Shown: positions 1 to 5,093 of the stretch, piece by piece
How positions within the stretch are numbered: position 1 is the first letter of the stretch
How the letters are laid out: each line of letters begins with the position of its first letter
NCBI GenBank assembly: GCA_012798365.1
Contig: JAAZNH010000112.1
Location: 1-5,886, forward strand
Length of the DNA stretch: 5,886 nt
Source of the DNA: Methanomicrobiales archaeon
Lineage (GTDB): Archaea; Halobacteriota; Methanomicrobia; Methanomicrobiales; Methanospirillaceae
Direction: 5' to 3'
The notes under the pieces: model-generated
What the model was told of the DNA's origin: nothing
Databases searched by the model: none
The model's input: the letters and a program-made list of their open reading frames with translations, nothing else
Translations under genes and position numbers: made by a program

Positions 1-255
1 CGAGACTGCAACGCGGTGAATACCGCAACAGTTGGCTGCGATACCGAAAGCCTGGTCGGCAAGCGAGAAGATTGCCCCGCCATGTGCAACGCCGCCCGGG
101 TTCATCTTGCCGGTGCAGTCCATCATGACGCGGGAATATCCTTCCCGCGCCTCAGTGATCTCCATCCCCAGCAGCCGGGCAAATTCACTGCTGTTGAAGA
201 TCCGGATCTGCTCCTGGATCGCTTCTTCATCAGGGGCATTCTGGCTGCAGGACAT
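1..255 (-). CDS. PaaI-type hotdog-fold acyl-CoA thioesterase, N-terminal part (cut by window edge)
   Basis: This is the first 85 residues of a small hotdog-fold thioesterase; the rest lies beyond base 1. The family hydrolyses acyl- or aryl-CoA thioesters in the cytoplasm, and its members are usually about 120-150 residues. The sequence shows the family core: NPGGVAHGG at residues 52-60, then AIFSLADQAF at 61-70. It has the conserved His-Gly-Gly that caps the CoA-binding helix and the Asp (D67) at the position of the catalytic acid. An Asn (N52) before the glycines also fits. The ATG at 255 was chosen because an in-frame TAA at 283-285 (the stop of the preceding gene) leaves no other ATG, GTG or TTG upstream. 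No convincing ribosome-binding site precedes it. It lies 27 bases behind the glycosyltransferase and may be translated from the same message. The substrate cannot be told from this fragment. Confidence 0.85.
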   Translation of the reverse strand, partial: MSCSQNAPDEEAIQEQIRIFNSSEFARLLGMEITEAREGYSRVMMDCTGKMNPGGVAHGGAIFSLADQAFGIAANCCGIHRVAVS

Positions 256-282
256 AAAATGTGCGGGGGATATTCCGATGGA

Positions 283-981
283 TTATTTGTAGTCTTTGCG
301 GGTGTAGGAATACTTGCCGCTTTCGCCGCCGTCAGATACGATTGCGATCCACTCATAGATGGACTGGACCGCCCCGAACTTCTTGTACCGGCGCATGGAG
401 AACCCGACCTTGAGTCTTTCGTCAAAGTAGATGCTGCCCTCATCCTTAAGCCGCATCGCAATCTCAAGATCATCCCCGGCATCGATGCAGCGGTACATGC
501 CGGCCCGGACAAACGCATCTTTCCGGAACGCCGTGTTGCACCCGAGCGTATAATAAAACGTCCTGCTGTAGTAGCCGATCCTTGAGAACATGTTTGCCAT
601 GAACAGCGAGATCTGGTTGTTGATACCTTCTTCGATCGGGTAGACCGGGCCATAGACCTGCACAACTGACGGGTCTTTGAAATCCTCCCCAATCTTTTTG
701 ATCCAGTGCGGCGGCAGGATACAGTCGGCATCGGTGGTGGCGATAATGTCACCCTTTGCTGCCATTACGCCATCGTTGCGTGCTCCCCCGACTTTTTTGC
801 TGGTCTGGGTGAAGACCTGGTCAGCGTATTTCCTCGCGATCTCGCAGGTTGCATCTTTGGATCCGCCATCAACTACGATGAGCTCGTACTCGCTGCGGGG
901 AAGAGACTGGTGGCACAGCGAGACCAGGCACTGGGCGATATTCTCCTCTTCATTAAATGTCGGGATGATGACCGATATCAT
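283..981 (-). CDS. Family 2 glycosyltransferase (GT-A fold), soluble or peripheral
   Basis: This 232-residue protein is predicted to transfer a sugar from a nucleotide-sugar donor to a lipid or glycan acceptor at the cytoplasmic face of the membrane. GT2 hallmarks appear in order. The N-terminal beta strand and PTFNEEENI lie at 7-15, and VVDGGSKD at 36-43 binds the nucleotide. TTDADC at 82-87 carries the DxD-type metal-binding pair (D84, D86). GCNTAFRK at 147-154 belongs to the acceptor side. DDLEIAMRL at 170-178 supplies the likely catalytic acidic residues, and SMRRYKKFG at 195-203 follows. There is no transmembrane helix, so it lacks the C-terminal membrane anchor found in some archaeal GT2 enzymes. 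The ATG at 981 is supported by AAGGAG at 995-1000. It follows the UGM-like flavoprotein gene by 69 bases on the same strand, suggesting a shared sugar pathway. Donor and acceptor are unknown. Confidence 0.9.
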   Translation of the reverse strand: MISVIIPTFNEEENIAQCLVSLCHQSLPRSEYELIVVDGGSKDATCEIARKYADQVFTQTSKKVGGARNDGVMAAKGDIIATTDADCILPPHWIKKIGEDFKDPSVVQVYGPVYPIEEGINNQISLFMANMFSRIGYYSRTFYYTLGCNTAFRKDAFVRAGMYRCIDAGDDLEIAMRLKDEGSIYFDERLKVGFSMRRYKKFGAVQSIYEWIAIVSDGGESGKYSYTRKDYK

Positions 982-994
982 AAGGTTTTACTGG

Positions 995-1000
995 CTCCTT
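995..1000 (-). promoter_or_regulatory. Ribosome-binding site of the glycosyltransferase
   Basis: AAGGAG on the minus strand lies 13 bases before the ATG at 981. The spacing is somewhat long, but this is the only good purine-rich match in the 69-base gap and it supports the chosen start. Confidence 0.55.
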
Positions 1001-1040
1001 ACCATATTTTTTGGCTGGAACCCAGATAAGGGTGATGCAC

Positions 1041-1046
1041 AAAAAA
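1041..1046 (-). terminator. Oligo-T tract after the flavoprotein gene
   Basis: Six consecutive T on the minus strand begin 4 bases after the TGA of the flavoprotein gene. Archaeal intrinsic termination relies mainly on U-rich RNA, so this tract could reduce read-through into the glycosyltransferase gene. It sits in the loop of a weak 6-bp inverted repeat (GAACCC/GGGTTC at 1018-1023 and 1047-1052), which is not a classical terminator shape, so the call is tentative. Confidence 0.3.
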
Positions 1047-1050
1047 GGGT

Positions 1051-2373
1051 TCAGGAAGTGGCGGTCTTGTCCCGTGCCACAAAATCCAGGACGCTCCGGA
1101 TGACCCCGTCCATGTTGAGGTACTCGAACTGGGCAAACCGGCCGACAAGCGGGATGCCATGGCCGGAACACCAGTCCCGGACGATTTTGATATTCTTCTG
1201 GTAATCAAGATCGTAGACAACATAGGCAAACGGCTGGCGCTGCACAGCGGTATAGACAACCGATTCCGGCGTGCAGATGCCCATTTCGGCAAGCATCCGT
1301 TTCACTTCAGCAATTAACTCACTGTCAGAAAGTGTGGCGATTTCGTCCCCGGGCTGGTGCGTAATCTCAGCAAGGACCGAGCTGCAGCCGGGCGGGGTGA
1401 CGTTCCTGCTGAAGTTTGACGGGAACGAGATCCGGTTGGTTTTGCCGAGTTTTTTATCCGGGATATACATCCAGGAAACCGGTGGAAGGGTTCCCTGCAC
1501 ACCTACATTGACACAGATGAGTGAATTGTATGTCAGTGCCCTGCAGGCATTTCGGATGGGATCCGGGACGTTCTCAAGGCAGGGAAGAAGGTGCTGGAGC
1601 GGGATGGTGCAGATGATCCGGTCGGCCGTGATTGTTTCGCTGCCATTGCTCACCTGCCATTGGTTGCCAGCCTTTTTTACCGATGTAACCCGATAGCCCG
1701 TACGGATACACTTCTCAATGGGTGCTGCGATTGCCCTGACAAGCGCCTCGATTCCCCCGTTGAGTGGGTACGAGAAGACGGCCTGGTGGGTATACCCTTC
1801 AGTCTCAATGCCGATTGCCGACTTGAGGATATCTTCAACCGGAGGACGGGGAATGCGGCCGTCCACCCAGTGCAGCGACATCTTTTCGGTGGGGTATTTC
1901 CAGATCTTCTCGTTATACGGCACCATGTAACAGTCAGCAATGCCGGGCCCGAACGTGAAATTGATCCATTCCCGGAAATTCTTCGGGGCCACAACTTCGC
2001 CTTTCTCGACAGCGATCAGGTTCCGGACAAACCCGTTGAGGCACAGGAACCGGTCTTCCGGCGGAAGATCGTACAGGCCGTTCTCGAAAGGATATTTGAC
2101 GAATTTTCCTTTGTAAAAGATCTTGGTATTACGGTCATTACGCTGCTCATTCTCTGCGATCATCCGGCGCATGAACGAGAGGACTTCCTGGTCGCGGGAG
2201 AAGATGATATGGGACCCGCCGATATCGAACGTGAATCCCTTGTCGGTCACCGAACGGCACAACCCGCCGATCCGGGGTTCGGCTTCAAGGACGACGATCT
2301 GGTCGCCCCGTTCGTGGAGATGGCGGGCAAGCGTGACGCCGGTCAGCCCTCCCCCGAGAATTATTGTTGTCAC
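1051..2373 (-). CDS. FAD-dependent oxidoreductase/mutase, UDP-galactopyranose mutase-like
   Basis: This 440-residue flavoprotein has a complete N-terminal Rossmann dinucleotide-binding fold. GGGLTG at 7-12 fits GxGxxG, an acid ends strand 2 (E30 in VVLEAE), and GGLCRS lies at 36-41. The stretch DIGGSHIIFS at 50-59, YNEKIWKYP at 153-161 and the C-terminal FAD-contacting GRFAQFEYLNMDGVI at 411-425 resemble UDP-galactopyranose mutase. NGGIEALVRAI at 205-215 is also seen in amine-oxidase and protoporphyrinogen-oxidase relatives. A mutase would convert UDP-galactopyranose to the furanose form, and the glycosyltransferase next door makes a sugar substrate plausible. A lipid or carotenoid oxidoreductase role remains possible. 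The start is GTG at 2373: the Rossmann strand begins at residue 3, so no later start would work, and the nearby ATG at 2378 is out of frame and meets TGA after two codons. No clear ribosome-binding site precedes it. Confidence 0.82.
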   Translation of the reverse strand: MTTIILGGGLTGVTLARHLHERGDQIVVLEAEPRIGGLCRSVTDKGFTFDIGGSHIIFSRDQEVLSFMRRMIAENEQRNDRNTKIFYKGKFVKYPFENGLYDLPPEDRFLCLNGFVRNLIAVEKGEVVAPKNFREWINFTFGPGIADCYMVPYNEKIWKYPTEKMSLHWVDGRIPRPPVEDILKSAIGIETEGYTHQAVFSYPLNGGIEALVRAIAAPIEKCIRTGYRVTSVKKAGNQWQVSNGSETITADRIICTIPLQHLLPCLENVPDPIRNACRALTYNSLICVNVGVQGTLPPVSWMYIPDKKLGKTNRISFPSNFSRNVTPPGCSSVLAEITHQPGDEIATLSDSELIAEVKRMLAEMGICTPESVVYTAVQRQPFAYVVYDLDYQKNIKIVRDWCSGHGIPLVGRFAQFEYLNMDGVIRSVLDFVARDKTATS

Positions 2374-2395
2374 GCCATACCGTTTGGCCGGCTGG

Positions 2396-2404
2396 ATTTA
2401 TATT
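2396..2404 (-). promoter_or_regulatory. TATA-like box of the flavoprotein gene
   Basis: AATATAAAT on the minus strand is centred about 26 bases before the GTG start at 2373. With the usual archaeal TATA-to-start distance, transcription would begin at or next to the start codon, giving a leaderless message. This agrees with the absence of a good ribosome-binding site. The box lies just after the stop codon of the zinc-ribbon gene, suggesting independent transcription. Confidence 0.5.
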
Positions 2405-2407
2405 AAT

Positions 2408-2424
2408 GCGGGTTGAACCCCCGC
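2408..2424 (-). repeat. Short inverted repeat after the zinc-ribbon gene
   Basis: GCGGG and CCCGC (5 bp) flank a 7-base loop directly after the TGA of the zinc-ribbon gene. The hairpin could protect the 3' end of that message or help termination, but no T tract follows it. Confidence 0.3.
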
Positions 2425-2425
2425 G

Positions 2426-3175
2426 TCATATCGGCACAGCCATGGGGGTTGAAGGCGGATAGCACTGCCCATCCCTGCAAAGGAGCCCGGCAGGGCAGTC
2501 ATTACCGCAGGTCCCGCAGTGGTTAGCGTCCGTCATCAGGTTGAAGCAGCCGTCCGGGCAGCTCGTCTGGCCGCTGGCGCATTTGACCCTGCAGTTGCCG
2601 TTCAGGCAGAAATGTGTGGAGGCACAAGCCTTGCCGCATCCGCCGCAATTGTTGTTGTCAGTGATGATGTCAACACAGGTACCATTGCATTTCACCCGGT
2701 CGGACGGGCAGATGAGCGGCTTGTTCGAGAGTGTTGGTGTCGGGCTGGTGGCAACGGTTTTAGGCGGGGTGGTGATGGGAAGCGTCACGATGGTTGTGGG
2801 GATAACGGTAGTATCCAGGGTCACGACCTCGACCCAGGAGCCGGTGCCCGATCCGCTCGTGACCGGGACAGGGGTGATTGTCGGTGCGGGTGTAACTCCT
2901 GCGCCAATGGACGGGATGAGACTCGAGCCCGTGATGAACGGGTATCCGACCAGCACGATCCCAACAAGGAGGATAACAACTCCGGCAACCGCGATAAGGC
3001 CGGTCATGGATTTTCCTGCCGGGGCTGCAGCCGGGGCTGGGGACCCGGCCTGCGGGGCGGGTGCGGGAGCAGGTGACCCGGCAGCCGGAATGTCCGGTGT
3101 CAGCGATGCACCGCAGGAGGTACAGAATCTTACGTCAGGTTCAATCGAAGCGCCGCAGAAAGGACAGAATCGCAC
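2426..3175 (-). CDS. Zinc-ribbon membrane protein with two external 8-Cys repeats (Stig1-like)
   Basis: This 249-residue protein has a modular layout. A zinc ribbon at 4-21 has two CxxC pairs (C4, C7, C18, C21). A Pro/Ala/Gly-rich linker spans about 29-56 with repeated GSPAPA units. One membrane helix covers about 59-81, with no charged residue from the Gly-Leu-Ile start to Tyr-Pro. A Thr/Pro/Val-rich stalk spans about 88-150. Two Cys-rich repeats lie at 156-195 and 199-238, each with eight cysteines in identical spacing and a CGxCG core, resembling the Stig1-type domain found in some bacteria and methanogens. The ribbon is probably cytoplasmic and the Cys-rich part external. The function is unknown; sensing, surface binding or scaffolding are possible. 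A TTG at 3181 is also in frame, but GTG at 3175 is preferred because GGTGAT at 3181-3186 lies 5 bases before it. The gene lies 52 bases before the flavoprotein gene. Confidence 0.85.
   Translation of the reverse strand: MRFCPFCGASIEPDVRFCTSCGASLTPDIPAAGSPAPAPAPQAGSPAPAAAPAGKSMTGLIAVAGVVILLVGIVLVGYPFITGSSLIPSIGAGVTPAPTITPVPVTSGSGTGSWVEVVTLDTTVIPTTIVTLPITTPPKTVATSPTPTLSNKPLICPSDRVKCNGTCVDIITDNNNCGGCGKACASTHFCLNGNCRVKCASGQTSCPDGCFNLMTDANHCGTCGNDCPAGLLCRDGQCYPPSTPMAVPI
2462..2581 (-). repeat. Second 8-Cys repeat unit in the zinc-ribbon protein
   Basis: This unit codes for residues 199-238 of the 249-residue protein. Cysteines fall at 199, 206, 210, 220, 223, 227, 233 and 238, giving spacing x6, x3, x9, x2, x3, x5, x4, the same as the first unit. 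The identity is in spacing and the CGxCGxxC core; the other residues have diverged. Confidence 0.8.
2591..2710 (-). repeat. First 8-Cys repeat unit in the zinc-ribbon protein
   Basis: This unit codes for residues 156-195. Cysteines fall at 156, 163, 167, 177, 180, 184, 190 and 195. The period between the two units is 43 residues, with three residues between the last Cys of this unit and the first Cys of the next. Confidence 0.8.
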
Positions 3176-3180
3176 GGACA

Positions 3181-3186
3181 ATCACC
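3181..3186 (-). promoter_or_regulatory. Ribosome-binding site that decides the zinc-ribbon start
   Basis: GGTGAT on the minus strand is a six-base match to the archaeal AGGAGGTGAT consensus. It overlaps the first base of an in-frame TTG (3179-3181), which therefore cannot use it, and lies 5 bases before the GTG at 3173-3175. The protein then begins Met-Arg-Phe-Cys, the usual opening of zinc-ribbon proteins. Confidence 0.65.
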
Positions 3187-3215
3187 AGTAGGGTAGTCTT
3201 TTACTTCATCCTGCA

Positions 3216-3237
3216 GAGGAAAAAATGTTTTCCCCTC
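3216..3237 (-). terminator. AT-rich hairpin with oligo-T, between symporter and zinc-ribbon genes
   Basis: On the minus strand GAGGGGAAAA and TTTTTTCCTC can pair over 10 positions, two of them G-U, around a CA loop. The arm ends in six T then CCTC. A second T5 tract lies at 3272-3276, just after the symporter stop codon. Together they would give U-rich ends for the symporter message. Either could be the true site. Confidence 0.4.
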
Positions 3238-3242
3238 CCGGG

Positions 3243-3252
3243 TTTTTTTAAA
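3243..3252 (-). promoter_or_regulatory. Possible TATA box of the zinc-ribbon gene
   Basis: TTTAAAAAAA on the minus strand lies about 70 bases before the GTG at 3175. A transcript start near 3221 would give a leader of about 45 bases containing the GGTGAT ribosome-binding site. The match is plain A/T richness, so confidence is low. Confidence 0.35.
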
Positions 3253-3280
3253 CGCGGGCAGGTGTTCACGGAAAAATGCG

Positions 3281-4804
3281 TTATTCTTTTGAGATGTACC
3301 AGCCGGTGAGTGTCTCGTTGAGGATCTTCTCATCGGTTTTCTTCGTCACCAGGCTCACGACAATCATGGCAATGATGGAGATGATGAATGCGTAGGCCGA
3401 GAAGTGAAGCGGGATCTTGGCAAAGTCGATACCCAGTGCAACGACCTTGAAGTAGTTGAGGAACCCGAACGTGAGAGCTGAAATGAGGCCAAGGGCCATA
3501 CTGGCAAGTGCTCCCTCGCGGGTTGCCCCGCGCCAGTACAGGCCGGCAAGGAGCGGGACTGCAAAGGTGCCCAGCATCGTGCCGATGCCCATCCAGATCA
3601 GGATTGCAAGCATCTCGGGCGGATTGATGGCAAGGAGCATGGTGCACAGTGCCGAGAGAATGACAACGATCTTGGAGATCGTGAGGACTTTTTCATCCGG
3701 TGCATCGGGCCTGAGGATCTTCTTGTAGATATCCCATGAGAACATGGCACCGATCGTGAGCATGAGCCGGTCCGTTGTTGACATGACTGCTGCAAGCACG
3801 ATCACGGCAAAGATTGCCCAGAGGGCCTCAACGGGGAGAGCGGCTTCGATGCCTTTGAGGATAACGTAATCGCCGGCATTGGCAACCTTGGGCAGAACAA
3901 TGGTGCCTTCCTTGACCAGCACCTGCCCGGCAAACCCGGTGAATTTTAAGAGGAACATCACGATACCATACGCAACAAAGGCGATCAGTGGTGCCCATTT
4001 GAACATCCGGACATCCCGGATCGAGAGGACATTATTGATCACATGCGGGGCACAGGCAAGGCCGACCATGAGGAGGACGGCAAAGGAGACCACGTATGGC
4101 AGAGCAAATGCGCCGGCCGGGTTCCAGGGCATGACCAGGTTCGGGTTGACCGCGGCCATGACCTCGTTGACCTGCGTAAAGCCGCCGGCCTTCCAGATGA
4201 TAAGCGGTGCCATGATGCAGGTCCCGACAAGCAGGATAACTGACTGGACAACCCCTGCCCATGCGACTGCGTACAGGCCGCCGATGGTTGTATAGGCGGT
4301 CACCACCAGGGTTGCAATGACGAGCGCAAGCCAGAGGGGGATGTCAAAGATGGCGATGAGCACGATAGCGATTGCCGTGTACTGTCCCACAAGGTAGATG
4401 AGCGAGACGATGATGCCGGCAACTGCTGAGAGCGTTCGGAGCGCGACCGGGCTTTCGTACCGGTGGGCAAGGTAGTCCTGTACGGTTATGTAGCCGGATT
4501 TCTTTGCAATCGTATGGAGCTTGACGCCAAAGAAGATGATGCAGAAGCCAATCGAGAGCGGGACAAAGATCTGCTCCCAGATGGTTGGCCAGCCGAGTTT
4601 GAACCCGAGGCCGGAGACGCCGAGCATCGACATGCCTGATGCAACCGTCCCGATCATAAGGAGGACGAAAACCCAGAAGTCAAGCGATCTTCCGGCAACC
4701 AGGTAATCTTCCGTGTTCTTGATCTTCTTACTGGCCCAGGCGCCGATGGCAAGCATGGCAATAAAGTAAATTCCGATGATAACAACCGTGATCATATCAG
4801 CCAT
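3281..4804 (-). CDS. Sodium:solute symporter (SSS family)
   Basis: This 507-residue integral membrane protein is of normal family length and is predicted to import a small organic solute driven by sodium. It has about 13 hydrophobic segments. Family marks include TEDYLVAGRSL at 31-41, GGLYAVAWAGVVQS at 175-188 (the family signature region), and MSTTDRLML at 341-349, where S342 and T343 match the conserved sodium-site hydroxyl residues known from PutP and vSGLT. WDIYKKI at 357-363 follows as usual. The substrate cannot be assigned: proline, pantothenate, acetate and other carboxylate transporters share this pattern. GAGGGG at 4816-4821 serves as ribosome-binding site and lies inside the end of the upstream peptide gene, whose stop is only 2 bases away. 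The two genes are therefore almost certainly cotranscribed and translationally linked. Confidence 0.93.
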   Translation of the reverse strand: MADMITVVIIGIYFIAMLAIGAWASKKIKNTEDYLVAGRSLDFWVFVLLMIGTVASGMSMLGVSGLGFKLGWPTIWEQIFVPLSIGFCIIFFGVKLHTIAKKSGYITVQDYLAHRYESPVALRTLSAVAGIIVSLIYLVGQYTAIAIVLIAIFDIPLWLALVIATLVVTAYTTIGGLYAVAWAGVVQSVILLVGTCIMAPLIIWKAGGFTQVNEVMAAVNPNLVMPWNPAGAFALPYVVSFAVLLMVGLACAPHVINNVLSIRDVRMFKWAPLIAFVAYGIVMFLLKFTGFAGQVLVKEGTIVLPKVANAGDYVILKGIEAALPVEALWAIFAVIVLAAVMSTTDRLMLTIGAMFSWDIYKKILRPDAPDEKVLTISKIVVILSALCTMLLAINPPEMLAILIWMGIGTMLGTFAVPLLAGLYWRGATREGALASMALGLISALTFGFLNYFKVVALGIDFAKIPLHFSAYAFIISIIAMIVVSLVTKKTDEKILNETLTGWYISKE

Positions 4805-4806
4805 AG

Positions 4807-4911
4807 TCAGTCATGCCCCTCAAACGTCAGGCCCCAGTAGAGCAGGGCAATGATCACGATGATCACAACACCGCCAACCGCAGCAATGGTAATATCTGGT
4901 AATCCGAACAT
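4807..4911 (-). CDS. 34-residue single-helix symporter accessory peptide
   Basis: This tiny gene begins MFGLPDITIAAVGG, continues through a hydrophobic stretch rich in Val and Ile (about residues 7-25), and ends LLYWGLTFEGHD. It reads as one membrane helix with a short acidic, His-containing tail. It lies 2 bases upstream of the symporter gene on the same strand. Small peptides of this size beside SSS symporters recur in methanogens and, as I recall, are named symporter small accessory proteins in databases. The comparable MetS subunit of bacterial NSS transporter MetPS is a precedent for a small partner needed for transport. The role here, in assembly, stability or activity of the symporter, is inferred. 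An ATG at 4919 is out of frame. The leader before the ATG at 4911 appears very short. Alternatively it acts mainly as a leader peptide coupling translation. Confidence 0.8.
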   Translation of the reverse strand: MFGLPDITIAAVGGVVIIVIIALLYWGLTFEGHD

Positions 4912-4918
4912 TGTACCA

Positions 4919-4948
4919 TGTTAGCGTGTAGCATGCTACTATTTAACA
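4919..4948. promoter_or_regulatory. 30-bp interrupted palindrome over the symporter promoter (candidate operator)
   Basis: The pattern is TGTTA-n4-GTAGCATGCTAC-n4-TAACA, perfectly symmetric about 4933/4934. It has a 12-bp uninterrupted core (4928-4939) and 5-bp outer arms. It covers the TATA-like box and the expected transcript start of the peptide-symporter pair, so a dimeric repressor bound here would block TBP or RNA polymerase. No regulator gene lies in the window. Confidence 0.55.
4939..4946 (-). promoter_or_regulatory. TATA-like box of the peptide-symporter pair
   Basis: TTAAATAG on the minus strand places the transcript start near 4916, about 5 bases before the ATG at 4911. The message would be leaderless or nearly so, which fits the lack of a good ribosome-binding site before the peptide gene. 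Confidence 0.45.
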
Positions 4949-4976
4949 CGCTCGAAATGTTCCGATATTGAACGGG

Positions 4977-4986
4977 AACCCGGGTT
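4977..4986. repeat. Palindrome with ACCCGGGT core, upstream copy
   Basis: AACCCGGGTT is a perfect 10-bp palindrome about 40 bases before the TATA-like box of the permease gene. It shares the 8-bp core ACCCGGGT with a second palindrome centred 69 bp downstream. Confidence 0.35.
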
Positions 4987-5025
4987 GCGGGCCGGGCCTG
5001 CCCAGAACGACGGGGGTGCCCGGCG

Positions 5026-5032
5026 ATAAAAA
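5026..5032 (+). promoter_or_regulatory. TATA-like box of the permease gene
   Basis: ATAAAAA stands out in a GC-rich stretch. It predicts a transcript start near 5055 and a leader of about 38 bases that would include the GGGGAT ribosome-binding site at 5079-5084. Confidence 0.4.
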
Positions 5033-5045
5033 CGAAACGATTATG

Positions 5046-5055
5046 TACCCGGGTA
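5046..5055. repeat. Palindrome with ACCCGGGT core, at the permease transcript start
   Basis: TACCCGGGTA is a perfect 10-bp palindrome that ends at the transcript start predicted from the TATA-like box. With the copy at 4977-4986 it brackets the promoter, an arrangement seen with dimeric regulators. Confidence 0.35.
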
Positions 5056-5093
5056 ACGACGTGTCTTTCAGCATTTTTGGGGATTGAACCAGC

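Noticed and set aside
1003..1012. A/T-rich AAAAAATATG before the glycosyltransferase as a TATA box.
   Set aside because: It would place the transcript start at about the ATG itself, downstream of the good AAGGAG site, so the two signals contradict each other; the ribosome-binding site is the stronger one.
1591..2406. A 271-codon open frame on the plus strand.
   Set aside because: It is fully antisense to the flavoprotein gene, which has clear family motifs; its own translation shows no recognisable domain.
2416..2450. Inverted AACCCCC/GGGGGTT repeat around the end of the zinc-ribbon gene.
   Set aside because: Only 7 bp, overlapping coding sequence with a long loop and no T tract; likely chance in GC-rich DNA.
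2541..3191. A 216-codon plus-strand frame opposite the zinc-ribbon gene.
   Set aside because: Low-complexity Gly/Ala/Val translation is the mirror of the Pro/Thr-rich and Cys-rich minus-strand coding.
4850..4866. Tandem GATCAC repeats as a possible regulatory element.
   Set aside because: They lie inside the peptide gene and simply encode the Val-Ile-Ile repeats of the membrane helix.
5043..5087. A 14-codon frame (starting MYPGNDVSF) ending just before the permease gene, resembling the peptide-symporter layout.
   Set aside because: It is hydrophilic with no membrane helix, has no ribosome-binding site, and the predicted transcript start near 5055 lies inside it.
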